Shown: one piece after another, positions 1 to 8,789 of the stretch
How positions within the stretch are numbered: the stretch's first letter is position 1
Layout: each line of letters begins with the position of its first letter
Origin: CAZICM01 sp964537685
GTDB taxonomy: Bacteria > Myxococcota_A > Polyangia > Polyangiales > Polyangiaceae
Length of the DNA stretch: 64,000 nucleotides
NCBI GenBank assembly: GCA_964537685.1
Contig: CAZICM010000033.1
Span: 41,859 to 105,858, forward strand
Direction: 5' to 3'
Program-made: the position numbers and the translations under genes
Notes under the pieces: generated by a model
Databases searched by the model: none
What the model saw: only the letters and a program-made list of their open reading frames with translations
Told to the model about the DNA's origin: nothing

Positions 1-1
1 C

Positions 2-100
2 GATTTGATTCGGGAGACGCTTGGTTTTTCGCATGCTTATGATGTGGAGCGAGGGGTGCGGGAGGCGTTTAGGTGGTATAGGGAGAATCGCTGGCTTTAA
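2..100 (+). CDS. NAD-dependent epimerase/dehydratase, C-terminal end only (partial)
   Basis: The gene enters from the left edge and ends in TAA at 98-100. The 32 visible residues end in WYRENRWL, with GVREAFRWYREN just before. This matches the usual last helix of extended short-chain dehydrogenases acting on nucleotide sugars, where a G-x-x-E-A-x-x-W-Y-R-E-N pattern is common. No NAD-binding or catalytic residues fall inside the window, so substrate and pathway cannot be judged. The family call is an inference from this tail alone. Confidence 0.6.
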   Translation, partial: DLIRETLGFSHAYDVERGVREAFRWYRENRWL

Positions 101-224
101 AGGAAGTCCTACAGTGCGTTGCGAGGCTTCCGTATCTTCGGTCGATCTCCGTCAACGTACAATGTACGCCTCCGTCGATCTCCCTAGCTACGAAAGCCTC
201 GCAACGCACTGTAGGACTCCCTTT
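99..224. repeat. Long-armed palindromic element (MITE/REP-like)
   Basis: A perfect 25-bp inverted repeat pairs 105-129 with 194-218. With one mismatch the pairing extends to 99-129/194-224. The 64-bp interior contains two near-identical direct copies of GTCGATCTCC (about 141 and 174) and a near-palindrome around CGTACAATGTACG. The element fills the gap between the stop codons of the epimerase tail and the convergent kinase gene, so it could also act as a bidirectional terminator. There is no coding content. It has the same size and design as the element at 13589-13713, though the sequence differs. Confidence 0.75.
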
Positions 225-237
225 TAGAAAACGCGCT

Positions 238-3200
238 CTACAATTCCGATACCGGAGCGCTGCTGATTCCCCCGGATAATTGCCTTCTCCATGCGGCGAT
301 GCGAATGCTGGCGGGGCGGGGCCAGCCCATGTTGGCAAATCGTTCGAGCAACATGGGGGTGTGGTCGCCTGTTCGTCCCGGATCTTTAAAGGCCGCCCGC
401 GCAAAGTCCAATTCTTTGGCGGCATCCACAAAGCGTCCATCGTGGTAGGCCAGCCAAGCCAGGGTGAGATGCCGGTGCTGCTTGGGTTCGCTTTCGGTGA
501 GCGGTATGGCTTCGCAGGCGATAAGATGTCCCCGCGCTACGTCGGGAAGCCCGCGATCTAAGGCTATCTGCGCAAGCAGGAGACGGGTTTCGACTTGCCC
601 CCAAGGATCGGACATGCGATCGTAGACGGCGGCGGATGCCCGGGCATGGGCCTCGGCAATATCGGGTTCGCCCGCGTCGAGGGAGGCCATGGCCAAGAGG
701 CGTTCGGCACCGGCTTCTCCCCGGGGATAGGCGAGATCGCGAAAGCCTGCCCTGGCAATCAAGGCCATGGCGCGGGCCGTGTCCAGCTTGTTTTCACGGT
801 GATCGCAGTGGGCTATGGCCAATTCGGTTTGAGCTAGGCCCAAGCGATAGCCAATGGAATCAAAATCGGCGCGGGCCGTCTGCAGAAGCTCCCGGGCAAT
901 GATGGGTGAGCCTCCAGCTTGTTCGATATAGCTTTGGAGCAAAAGGCATTGGCCATGACCCAGGCGATCGCCTACGGCCAAGAAGCGTTCGGCCGCGCTT
1001 TGAAGGACCATTCGCCCGCGGCGGTGATCGCCGACGACATAGTCGATTTCTCCCATCATGACTTCGCATTGGGCCGAGCCATGAATATGCCCCAGGTCTT
1101 CAAACATGCTGAGGGCTTTGGCGACGAGGCGGCGGGCTTGGGCGGAGGCGGACAATTCGGAAGCGATATGGCCCAAGAGCCGCAAGCAATGGGCTTCTCC
1201 TTCTTTTTCGCCGGCATCCCGGTAAATTTGACGGGCTTGTTCGGCTTCGGCCCGGGCTTCTTCAAAGCGTCCCGCGTAACGAAGCGCTTCGGCTCTCCAG
1301 CGCTGATGGGCCGCGAGCGCCGTTCCATTGAGTTTGCCGTCGAGGAGGGCGAGGTCGCGCAGGGTACTGGCGGGATCGCGGGAGCGGGTCCACAAAACGG
1401 CAATATGAGCATGGAGGAGAGATGCGGCTTGAGCAAAATCGCCCGCGCGGGCTAGATTGGTGACGCGGTGGCGAACGATTCGCATGGTCGATGCCGCGGG
1501 ATGATAGGCGAGAGCATCGGCGGCGGCCCTGAAGAAATAGGCGGCATCGGGCTGAAGAAACAGTTGGGTGAGGAGGTATTCTTGGAGGAGGGCATGCGGC
1601 CAGCGCAGGCGTTCGGCGCCCGATGGAATGAGGATTTGAGCGCGTTGCATGGCCATGACCGCGGCTTCGGCATCGGTGCCCAGGGCATGCAGTTGGATAC
1701 GCAATACATCGCGGCGGATATCGCCTCCCAGGGCGGATGCGGCCAAGGCACCTCGGCGCAGCGCTTCGGGAAGGGCGCGAATTCGTTCTTCCCACAATTC
1801 GGCGGTGGTGGCGGCGCGCACGGCAAGGGCTGGTTTGGGGACGCCATAGCGGCCGTCTTTTAATTCCAGATGACCGCCCATGGCCCAAGCGTGTAAAAGC
1901 TGAAGGGCGAAGAGGGGATTGCCTTTGCTTCGGGCAGCGGCTTCGGCGACGGCGGCATCGTCGAGGGGTAAGGTTTCGCGGAGCAGGGCATGGGTTTGGG
2001 CTGGACTCAGTGGAGCAATATCGACGCGTTCGCCTCCCCAATCGGCGAGGGCGCGCTCGAGGAGGGCCCGGGCATTGGGATCGGCTTCGACGGCTTCGGT
2101 GCGGGCGGTTGCAGCAACAAGAATTCGCAGGTTCTTGGCTTCGCGGTGAACGCGATCGAGACCGTGAAAGGTCCCTGGACCGGCGAGGTGGAGGTCATCC
2201 ATCCACAAGAGGATGGGTTTTTCTTTGCCGATTCTTTCCAGGGTTTTAACGATGACCAGCCAGCGGAGCTCGGGTCTATCCAAGGCAAAGCGTTTACCGG
2301 TGGGGCCGACGGGTTCATTGCCTGTGGAAGGTCTTAGCCATTCGGCCGTGGCGGCGACCCAGGTGGTCCCGGCGTCGTCATCGGGTGCCACGCCCCATAA
2401 ATTCATCAAAACCTTTTCGACCACGTTTCGATCGGCCCGTTCAAGCCGATAGTGTTGAATTACGGCGCCGACGACTCCATCGAGAGGGGCGGCAATCTTT
2501 CGGTAGCGTGCCCGCAATGGAATCATCAGCGCCCGTTCATGCACTTCTTCGCATAGCCATTCGGCCAAGCGGCTCTTGCCAACACCGGCATCTCCGGCGA
2601 GCAAGATCATCCGGTGCATGCTTTCGGGGCCTGCGCTGGGCACGCGGAGCGACATGGGCGCTGCATCCGGCCCCGCTCCTCCTGAAATGACTTGAGCTAC
2701 CCGGTCGAGCAGCATTTGCCGTTCTTGAGCGCGGGCAATAAATGGGCTTGGACGAAGGCTTAAGAGGCCGGCGGCGGTCGTGGATTCCTCGCGCAGTTCG
2801 TAGCCGGAAAGAAGAGGAGACTCTTGTTGGAGCGAGGGAACGGGCGTTGCGGCTCTAAAGCCTGGAATGGGTGTGGTCGTGGCTTTATCGCCGCTCGGCT
2901 TGAAGGCCCGCCAGGCCCGCCTTGCATCCCCGGCAAAGTCGTAACGGTGCCACGGACGCTTGGCCATCAGGCGCTTGACAAATCCGATGACTTCGGTGGG
3001 AACGCCATAAGGCAAGTGAGGATCGGGAATAGGTGCGCTCCGGTGCTGGCGCAGCAGTTCATCGTTGGTTCCCGAATAAGGCTCGTCCTCTGAAAGAAGG
3101 GCAAAGAGAATACAGCCCAGCGAATAGAGATCGGTGGCAGGGCCGACATGCGGCGCGGCAAATCGAATCTGTTCGGGCGCCATCCAGCCGGGTGTTCCCG

Positions 3201-3795
3201 CTCCCCAGCGCACGGTGGGCTCGATGGTATTGCCGCCGTCCAGCCTATGATCCATGCGATCCTGAAGTAGCCAGGCCAATCCCAAATCGAGGATGTACAC
3301 CCGTGGATCGCCGCTTTCGCCGTTGAGATCCAAAATAACGTTTGAAGGTTTGAGATCGCCGTGAATGACGCCGCGCGCATGAGCGTGGGCCAGGCCACCC
3401 AGCACTTGATCGACCGTGCTCCAAATGATCGGCCAGGGAAGCTGGCCTTCAATCTTCGCGAGATACAGCCATTCGTGAAGTGAACGCCCCGAGACGTAAT
3501 CCATGACGAGATAGGGCGTGCCATCCGTCAGCGTTCCAAAATCCCGGGCGTGCACAATCGATGGATGTGAAAGGCTGGCCAGCGCGCGCGCCTCTTCGTG
3601 AAACCACCATGCATCTTCGGGCCTAATTTTCGCACCGCGGCGAACGAGCAGCTTCACCGCCACCCGTTCATCCACGACCAAATCGCGGCATAGGTACACG
3701 ATGCCCATACCGCCGCGGCCAAGCTCCCGGCGTACTTGATAGCGGCCCACGAGGATTGCCCCCGGCGCGTATCCGCTCTCTTCCTCGTCCGACAT
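238..3795 (-). CDS. Ser/Thr protein kinase fused to AAA ATPase and TPR-type repeats
   Basis: A 1185-residue cytosolic regulator. The kinase domain spans about residues 18-295: glycine loop G-R-G-G-M-G at 26-31, VAVK with the ATP-binding lysine at 48, APE at 206-208. The catalytic loop reads HGDLKPSN (145-152) instead of HRD, and the magnesium loop reads DLG (170-172) instead of DFG; both Asp residues are kept, so activity is plausible. An AAA/STAND-like ATPase follows, with Walker A GDAGVGKS at 401-408 and Walker B WMDD at 531-534. The C-terminal third is alanine-rich paired helices of TPR type, ending near 1150. The architecture kinase-AAA-TPR is typical of large myxobacterial signalling proteins. 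It stands alone, convergent with the epimerase and divergent from moaD, so its partners are unknown. Confidence 0.93.
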   Translation of the reverse strand: MSDEEESGYAPGAILVGRYQVRRELGRGGMGIVYLCRDLVVDERVAVKLLVRRGAKIRPEDAWWFHEEARALASLSHPSIVHARDFGTLTDGTPYLVMDYVSGRSLHEWLYLAKIEGQLPWPIIWSTVDQVLGGLAHAHARGVIHGDLKPSNVILDLNGESGDPRVYILDLGLAWLLQDRMDHRLDGGNTIEPTVRWGAGTPGWMAPEQIRFAAPHVGPATDLYSLGCILFALLSEDEPYSGTNDELLRQHRSAPIPDPHLPYGVPTEVIGFVKRLMAKRPWHRYDFAGDARRAWRAFKPSGDKATTTPIPGFRAATPVPSLQQESPLLSGYELREESTTAAGLLSLRPSPFIARAQERQMLLDRVAQVISGGAGPDAAPMSLRVPSAGPESMHRMILLAGDAGVGKSRLAEWLCEEVHERALMIPLRARYRKIAAPLDGVVGAVIQHYRLERADRNVVEKVLMNLWGVAPDDDAGTTWVAATAEWLRPSTGNEPVGPTGKRFALDRPELRWLVIVKTLERIGKEKPILLWMDDLHLAGPGTFHGLDRVHREAKNLRILVAATARTEAVEADPNARALLERALADWGGERVDIAPLSPAQTHALLRETLPLDDAAVAEAAARSKGNPLFALQLLHAWAMGGHLELKDGRYGVPKPALAVRAATTAELWEERIRALPEALRRGALAASALGGDIRRDVLRIQLHALGTDAEAAVMAMQRAQILIPSGAERLRWPHALLQEYLLTQLFLQPDAAYFFRAAADALAYHPAASTMRIVRHRVTNLARAGDFAQAASLLHAHIAVLWTRSRDPASTLRDLALLDGKLNGTALAAHQRWRAEALRYAGRFEEARAEAEQARQIYRDAGEKEGEAHCLRLLGHIASELSASAQARRLVAKALSMFEDLGHIHGSAQCEVMMGEIDYVVGDHRRGRMVLQSAAERFLAVGDRLGHGQCLLLQSYIEQAGGSPIIARELLQTARADFDSIGYRLGLAQTELAIAHCDHRENKLDTARAMALIARAGFRDLAYPRGEAGAERLLAMASLDAGEPDIAEAHARASAAVYDRMSDPWGQVETRLLLAQIALDRGLPDVARGHLIACEAIPLTESEPKQHRHLTLAWLAYHDGRFVDAAKELDFARAAFKDPGRTGDHTPMLLERFANMGWPRPASIRIAAWRRQLSGGISSAPVSEL

Positions 3796-3934
3796 GCGTT
3801 CGGGCCGATGATAGCGCGGGCCTGCGGCGCGATATACAGAGCATTCGCTGCTTTTTTAGGTTTTCGGAAGCGGCTTTTTCCATGCACAAGCCTTGCGAAG
3901 GCACCTCATGCCCGGTTAGGGTAGATGCTCAACC

Positions 3935-4186
3935 ATGGCCAATGCGGTTCGATTGCTTGTTTTCGCCGGGGCGCGCGATGTGATTGGTTCGGGCGAACTC
4001 GATATGGAGTTGGATGGGCGCTGTACCGTGGTGGAGCTTTTGGATCGCATTTGTGAAAGGTTTCCAGGACTTGTGCCTTACCGAGGCTCCTTGCGCCTCG
4101 CCGTCAATGGAACCTATGCTTCCTCTAAAGATTACGTAACGTCAGGTGATGAGGTAGCGCTCATCCCGCCGGTGGCCGGTGGCTGA
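3935..4186 (+). CDS. moaD: MoaD, small sulfur-carrier subunit of molybdopterin synthase
   Basis: An 83-residue ubiquitin-fold protein ending in PPVAGG. In MoaD the C-terminal Gly-Gly is adenylated and thiocarboxylated by MoeB-type enzymes, then donates sulfur to cyclic pyranopterin monophosphate in the MoaD/MoaE synthase. Length and the terminal motif (ALIPPVAGG) are those of the family. It starts the plus-strand molybdenum-cofactor operon; its stop overlaps the GTG start of moaA by 8 bp, implying translational coupling. The 139-bp leader after the divergent kinase gene shows no clear molybdenum-cofactor riboswitch. Confidence 0.93.
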   Translation: MANAVRLLVFAGARDVIGSGELDMELDGRCTVVELLDRICERFPGLVPYRGSLRLAVNGTYASSKDYVTSGDEVALIPPVAGG

Positions 4187-5249
4187 GCGGCTCCCGATTC
4201 AGGACGCGGCCATGTTGAAACGCGCTTTGCCTGTGCTTGAGCCGGAAAAGAAGCTGGAAGTGCCCCGCGCCTATTTGAGCCAGACGCCTATGCCGCCCCC
4301 GCGCAGTGTTCGCATTTCGGTGACAGATCGCTGCGATTTTGCGTGCACGTATTGCAGGCCCTCGCGCAATGACGGTTACAGCGATGGCCGTTTGATGACG
4401 GGCGCGTGGAAGGTGATGTTTGAAGGGCTGAAAAACGCGGGTGTGCGGCGTGTGAGGCTGACGGGCGGCGAGCCTTTGATTCATCCTGAAATTGTGGCGA
4501 TTGTCGGGCATCTGGCCTCGATGGGCTTTGAGGATTTGTCGCTTACGACCAACGCATCGCAGCTTGAAGAGCTTGCTTTTCCTTTGAAAGAAGCGGGACT
4601 TCACCGCATCAACATTTCAATCGATACGCTGGATGATGCGCGTTTTTCGGCGATCACGAGGGGAGGCAGTTTAAAGAAGGTTCTGGCCGGCATTGAGATG
4701 GCGCAAAAAGCAGGTCTTTCGCCGATAAAACTGAACACGGTGGTCTTGCGCGGAGAAAATGACGATGAGCTTTCGCGCATTCTTTTATGGGCGTGGGAGC
4801 GGCGTATGGTGCCGCGTTTTCTGGAAGTGATGCCCATTGCCGAGGGTGCCAGGCTTGCCAAGACGCATTTGGTGACGGCCGCCGAAATGAAAGAGAGCCT
4901 GGCCGCTTATTTGATGGCCGAGGAAGGTGCGCCGGAGCCCGGCCTGGGACCCGCCAAATACGTGAGAGCCAGGCACGATCCAGCACTGCGGGCGGGTTTT
5001 ATTACGGGAACCAGCGACACCTATTGCGCTTCCTGCGATCGCCTGAGGGTTTCCTCGACAGGTGTGCTCAGGCCATGTCTGGCCACCGACGACGGCGTCG
5101 ATGCTTCAAGCGAAGCCAGGCTTGGTGATGCGGAAGCGATTGCTCAGCGGATCGAGGATGCGTGGAGGCTCAAGCCGGATGGGACCCGCTGGAAAGGCTG
5201 CACGGAGGAGACGGCGGCCAGTGTGTCGATGCGGGCAATAGGCGGCTAG
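4179..5249 (+). CDS. moaA: MoaA, GTP 3',8-cyclase (radical SAM)
   Basis: With MoaC it turns GTP into cyclic pyranopterin monophosphate, the first step of molybdenum cofactor synthesis. The radical SAM cluster motif CDFACTYC (CxxxCxxC) lies near residue 51. The second, substrate-binding [4Fe-4S] cluster is visible as YCASCDRLR followed by RPC about 15 residues later. The protein ends in Gly-Gly, as required for MoaA function. The GTG at 4179 overlaps moaD; an ATG at 4212 (MLKRALPV) is an alternative that would remove 11 residues without touching any domain. Length (356) is normal for the family. Confidence 0.95.
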   Translation: MAERLPIQDAAMLKRALPVLEPEKKLEVPRAYLSQTPMPPPRSVRISVTDRCDFACTYCRPSRNDGYSDGRLMTGAWKVMFEGLKNAGVRRVRLTGGEPLIHPEIVAIVGHLASMGFEDLSLTTNASQLEELAFPLKEAGLHRINISIDTLDDARFSAITRGGSLKKVLAGIEMAQKAGLSPIKLNTVVLRGENDDELSRILLWAWERRMVPRFLEVMPIAEGARLAKTHLVTAAEMKESLAAYLMAEEGAPEPGLGPAKYVRARHDPALRAGFITGTSDTYCASCDRLRVSSTGVLRPCLATDDGVDASSEARLGDAEAIAQRIEDAWRLKPDGTRWKGCTEETAASVSMRAIGG

Positions 5250-5301
5250 CCAGGTTTAAATTGCGCCGATTTTTGGCGGATTCTGGCAGAGTGCGCTTTG
5301 T

Positions 5302-6522
5302 ATGAGCGACAGCGAAAAATCGCCGTTTATCTATGGTTTTGAGCAAATCGGCGCGGATCTGCCGCTCCTGCCCCTGGCTGCGAGGCGGGCTTTGGATCGC
5401 GCGGGTTTAAAGCTTTCATTGGAGGGTTGGGTTTCGCTGGGCGTGAAGGAGAGGCGCACGCTCGCGATGCTTGGCGCGGAAGAAGTGGTGGATGTGATGG
5501 CTGTCGCGGCCATTGCGCTTCGGGCTCAGCCCATACCTGTTCGCATGGATGTAAAGCCGGAGCCCGATACGCGAATGCCGCCGTCCGAACTATCCGCGGC
5601 GCTCGCTCCGCTGGGCGTGCTCGATTCAGGCGTTTGGTCAAGCCTGCGCGGGCTCGATCGCTATGCGCTGGTGGCCGCTCATCAGAAGGCCATCGCGCGC
5701 AACGAGCCTTCCCTGCTGGAGACGACGTTTGAGGCCGTCATGCGCGGTCTTTCTTGGTCTGCATCGGCCATGGCTCAAACCACGCGCGTCCTGCCTGAAA
5801 TGCTCGCGCAGCCTATTCTTTCCGTGCCTGCCGCTCCTGCCACCGAACAAATGCTCGGCTTGGAAAGCACGATGAGCGCTCCTTCCTCGGTTCTTCCATT
5901 GCCCGGAAGTTCGCCTTCAGCGGCCGGAGACGCCCCTTCGTCCGAACGCAAGTCGAGTTCATCCAAGATGCGAAAAACGCTGGTTTCCGCGGTAGATCCA
6001 ACTCAGGCCACGCAGGAGCTGACAACGCTTTCCAATCACCTGAATGCGCAGGGCCTGGTGCACATGGTGGACGTTGGAGAAAAACACACAACGGAGCGCC
6101 GTGCGGTTGCTTCAGCCGTGGTGAAAATGCGGCGCGAGACCGCAGAGCGAATCGTGAAGTCGGACGCGCCGAAGGGAGAAGTGCTTTCGGCGGCGCGCAT
6201 CGCAGGAATCATGGCGGCAAAGCGTACGAGCGAGCTGATTCCTTTGTGTCATGCGGTGGCGCTGACGCATGTGGGGATTGAAATTCAGGTGAACGAGCTT
6301 TTGGGTTCGGCGCTGGTGAAAGCCACGGTGGAAGCGCGGGATCGGACGGGCGTGGAAATGGAGGCGCTGACAGCCGTGAGCGTGGCTTGCCTGACGATCT
6401 ACGACATGCTCAAAGGCATCGATCGGGAGATTGTGATCGGCGATATCAAGCTGCTCGAGAAAAGCGGGGGCCGTTCAGGTTTTTTTCAGCGAATTAGCGA
6501 AGGCGAAGGGCAAAACGTATGA
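5302..6522 (+). CDS. moaC: Fusion: nitrate-reductase-associated domain + MoaC
   Basis: The C-terminal ~160 residues (about 245-402) are a complete MoaC, the cyclic pyranopterin monophosphate synthase: MVDVGEK near 256, LIPLCHA, then GVEMEALTAVSVACLT and IYDMLK. The N-terminal ~150 residues resemble the Nitr_red_assoc family (conserved nitrate-reductase-associated protein): F-x-x-(D)-L-x-x-x-P-x-x-x-R-x-x-L-D-x-x-G-x-K-L-x-L-x-x-W, then K-E-R-R-T-L, and later L-x-x-L-D-R-Y-A-L. A Ser/Ala/Pro-rich linker (about 150-240) joins them. Ordinary MoaC is about 160 residues, so this 406-residue protein is a true fusion. The N-terminal assignment is by remembered family pattern and needs a profile search. 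Confidence 0.85.
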   Translation: MSDSEKSPFIYGFEQIGADLPLLPLAARRALDRAGLKLSLEGWVSLGVKERRTLAMLGAEEVVDVMAVAAIALRAQPIPVRMDVKPEPDTRMPPSELSAALAPLGVLDSGVWSSLRGLDRYALVAAHQKAIARNEPSLLETTFEAVMRGLSWSASAMAQTTRVLPEMLAQPILSVPAAPATEQMLGLESTMSAPSSVLPLPGSSPSAAGDAPSSERKSSSSKMRKTLVSAVDPTQATQELTTLSNHLNAQGLVHMVDVGEKHTTERRAVASAVVKMRRETAERIVKSDAPKGEVLSAARIAGIMAAKRTSELIPLCHAVALTHVGIEIQVNELLGSALVKATVEARDRTGVEMEALTAVSVACLTIYDMLKGIDREIVIGDIKLLEKSGGRSGFFQRISEGEGQNV

Positions 6523-7016
6523 AGGCGCGGGGCTCTATGCCGAGAATCCGGACGAGCGCGCTGTCGCTGGATGAGCTTTTGCAGCTTGTCACGCATGAAG
6601 GCGCGGGCGCCGTGGCCACATTCAGCGGTTTGGTGCGGAACGAAAATGAAGGGCGCGCCGTAACGCTGCTCGAATACGAGGCGTATGGCTCGATGGCTGA
6701 ATCAGAGCTCGCACGCATTCTGGTTGAAATCGAAGAAGAAATGCCCGGTGTGCGCGTGGCCGCGGTGCACCGGATTGGATCGCTTTCTGTGGGAGATGCC
6801 GCGGTTTTATGCGCGGCCAGTGCGCCTCATCGCTCCGAGGCATTTGTGGCGTGCAGAAAACTGATCGATCGCATCAAGTCCCGACTGCCCATTTGGAAAC
6901 GGGAACACGGCCCCGATGGCCCCTATTGGGTAGGGTGGCAGGATGCGCGCTGCGGTGACGGCGAGCATCACGCTCACGGAGATCACGCCGACCACGGGAA
7001 TCACCGGCACGCTTAA
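6519..7016 (+). CDS. moaE: MoaE, catalytic subunit of molybdopterin synthase, with His-rich tail
   Basis: The large subunit that inserts two sulfurs carried by MoaD into cyclic pyranopterin monophosphate. Family landmarks are visible: GAVATFSGLVRNENEG near the N-terminus, LEYEAYGSMAE, the VAAVHRIGSLSVGDAAV strand-loop, then the catalytic C-terminal segment SRLPIWKREH with its lysine. The start overlaps the moaC-fusion stop by 4 bp (ATGA). After the family's normal end the protein carries a tail of about 17 residues dominated by histidines (HHAHGDHADHGNHRHA), which is not part of MoaE. It is convergent with moeA, 1 bp apart. Confidence 0.93.
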   Translation: MKARGSMPRIRTSALSLDELLQLVTHEGAGAVATFSGLVRNENEGRAVTLLEYEAYGSMAESELARILVEIEEEMPGVRVAAVHRIGSLSVGDAAVLCAASAPHRSEAFVACRKLIDRIKSRLPIWKREHGPDGPYWVGWQDARCGDGEHHAHGDHADHGNHRHA

Positions 7017-7017
7017 A

Positions 7018-8229
7018 TCAGTTTAAAATATCGCTGATTCGAATCGCTTCGAGAATATCGCCGTCGTGCACTTTCGCATGGTCGGCGGGGACGATCACAA
7101 GCGCTTCGGCCGCGGCAAAGCTGGTCACGGCACCCGATGACTGATTGGGAAGAAGCACCGCTATTTCGCGTCCTGCTTCGACGGCAATGGAAGCCCGCAA
7201 GAACTCGGCTCGCCCCGGTTTTTTATGGTACGCGCCGCGCACAGGCATCAGCAGCCGGGGCGGCACGGGCGCCGCATCGCCTTGAAGCGCGCGCAACAGC
7301 GGAACGCCAAAGAGCAAGAAGGTCAGCGAGGCCGACGCGGGATTGCCCGGTAATCCAATCACATGAGACGAGCCTTTGCGGCCCATGCACAGGGGCTTTC
7401 CGGGTTTGATGGCGACGCGCAGAAAATCCAGCACAACACCCGCTTTTTCAAGCGCGGGCCGGATCACGTCATGATCGCCGACACTCACGCCGCCGATGGT
7501 CACACACACATCCGATGAACGAAGCGCGCTTACAATGGCTTCGTGGGCAGCCTCTTCGGTATCGCGGACAAAGGGAGCAATACGCACGGTAGCGCCGGCC
7601 ATCCGGGCGGCGTGAGCCACAAAAAATCCGTTTGATTCCACGATACAGCCCGGGCGCGGCGCTTCGCCGGGAGACCGGAGTTCATCGCCTGAACACAGCA
7701 CCGTAACAACGGGCCTCTGCGCAACATGAACAAAGGGCTTATCGAGCGCCGCGGCGAGCGCGATTTTTCCAGGCGAGAGCCGTACACCACAAGCCAAGGC
7801 CACGCTGCCCAGCCCCAGATCGGCCCCCCGCAAACGCAGGTTTTGCCCGGTAAAAGGAATGTTTTGAACAGTAATCGTGTCTTCATCCCGCGACACTTCT
7901 TCTTGCATCAGCACGCTGTCGGCCCGGGCGGGCAGCGGAGCTCCCGTAAAGATCCGGCAGGCCGAATTGGGCTCGAGCGGCCCGGGCAGCGGCCCTCCGG
8001 CGGCACTATGGCCGACAACCCCCAGCTTCCATGGCCCAGATCCTTTGAAATCGGCCGAAGCCACCGCATACCCATCCATCGCGCTGTTATCAAAAGGCGG
8101 CATCGGCTCTTGGCACAGCATGTCTTGAGCGAGCACGCGATTGAGCGCACCGTCGAGTGAAACCCGCTCAGAACCGAGGGGCACAGCGCTTTCCAGCACA
8201 CGCAGCAGGGCTTCTTCAAAGCTGATCAT
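7018..8229 (-). CDS. moeA: MoeA, molybdopterin molybdenumtransferase
   Basis: Inserts molybdate into adenylated molybdopterin, the last general step of molybdenum cofactor synthesis. The 403 residues show MPPFDNSAMDGYA near residue 44 (the family signature), GDEL, GGVSVGDHD and GLPGNPASA near 295. Domain order and length match MoeA. It is the downstream gene of a minus-strand pair: its ATG overlaps the stop of the moaB/mogA gene by 4 bp, so MPT adenylation and molybdenum insertion enzymes are co-translated. It ends 1 bp from the moaE stop, leaving almost no room for a terminator. Confidence 0.95.
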   Translation of the reverse strand: MISFEEALLRVLESAVPLGSERVSLDGALNRVLAQDMLCQEPMPPFDNSAMDGYAVASADFKGSGPWKLGVVGHSAAGGPLPGPLEPNSACRIFTGAPLPARADSVLMQEEVSRDEDTITVQNIPFTGQNLRLRGADLGLGSVALACGVRLSPGKIALAAALDKPFVHVAQRPVVTVLCSGDELRSPGEAPRPGCIVESNGFFVAHAARMAGATVRIAPFVRDTEEAAHEAIVSALRSSDVCVTIGGVSVGDHDVIRPALEKAGVVLDFLRVAIKPGKPLCMGRKGSSHVIGLPGNPASASLTFLLFGVPLLRALQGDAAPVPPRLLMPVRGAYHKKPGRAEFLRASIAVEAGREIAVLLPNQSSGAVTSFAAAEALVIVPADHAKVHDGDILEAIRISDILN

Positions 8230-8768
8230 GACGGATTGGCCTTTTTGGTGGAAGGTTCATTGGGCTGATGATGGTGGTGATGATGAGCGCCTTTACCAGA
8301 TGCCAAAGCGACCGCGTGCGGAAGAATTTTGGCGATGAGCTCTTCCACGGCGAGGCGCACGGCTTTGGGGCTTCCAGGAAGAGCCATCACCACGCGCTGG
8401 TTGACCGTACCCGCGGTGGCGCGCGACAAAATCGCATTCGCACCAATCTGATCGAAACTCAGCCTCCGGAAAGCTTCTCCAAAACCATCCAGCGTCTTTT
8501 CAAACAAAGGCATCAAGGTCTCAATCGTCCGATCCCGCGGCGATATCCCGGTGCCCCCATTCACAATCACCGCGCCCACATCTTCGCGCTCACACAACTC
8601 GAGCACTTTGGCTTTCAGCAGCCCGGGCTCTTCGCGCAGCACATCGTGAAAGACCACCAAAAAGCCCGCTTGCCTAAGCAAATCGCCCAGAATTCGGCCG
8701 CTTTCATCATCGGCATGGGTTCGCGTATCGCTCATCGTCAGCGTCGCGACCCTCACGGCATCCTTCAT
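8226..8768 (-). CDS. moaB: MoaB/MogA-family molybdopterin adenylyltransferase with His tail
   Basis: This family adenylates molybdopterin before molybdate insertion by MoeA. Visible landmarks: TLTMSDTRTHADDESG at the N-terminus, VIVNGGTGISPRDRTIE in the middle and MALPGSPKAVRLAVEE near the C-terminus. MoaB and MogA are hard to separate by eye, so the symbol is tentative. The C-terminal end bears a run of six histidines (GAHHHHHHQ) beyond the usual fold. It is the first gene of the minus-strand pair with moeA. A 21-bp gap separates it from the upstream patatin gene, which may share its transcript. Confidence 0.88.
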   Translation of the reverse strand: MKDAVRVATLTMSDTRTHADDESGRILGDLLRQAGFLVVFHDVLREEPGLLKAKVLELCEREDVGAVIVNGGTGISPRDRTIETLMPLFEKTLDGFGEAFRRLSFDQIGANAILSRATAGTVNQRVVMALPGSPKAVRLAVEELIAKILPHAVALASGKGAHHHHHHQPNEPSTKKANPS

Positions 8769-8789
8769 CGCCCACCTTCTCCCAACACC

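Noticed and set aside
3796..3934. Molybdenum-cofactor riboswitch before moaD
   Set aside because: The 139-bp leader has GC-rich fragments but I could not find the paired segments and conserved bases of the known motif.
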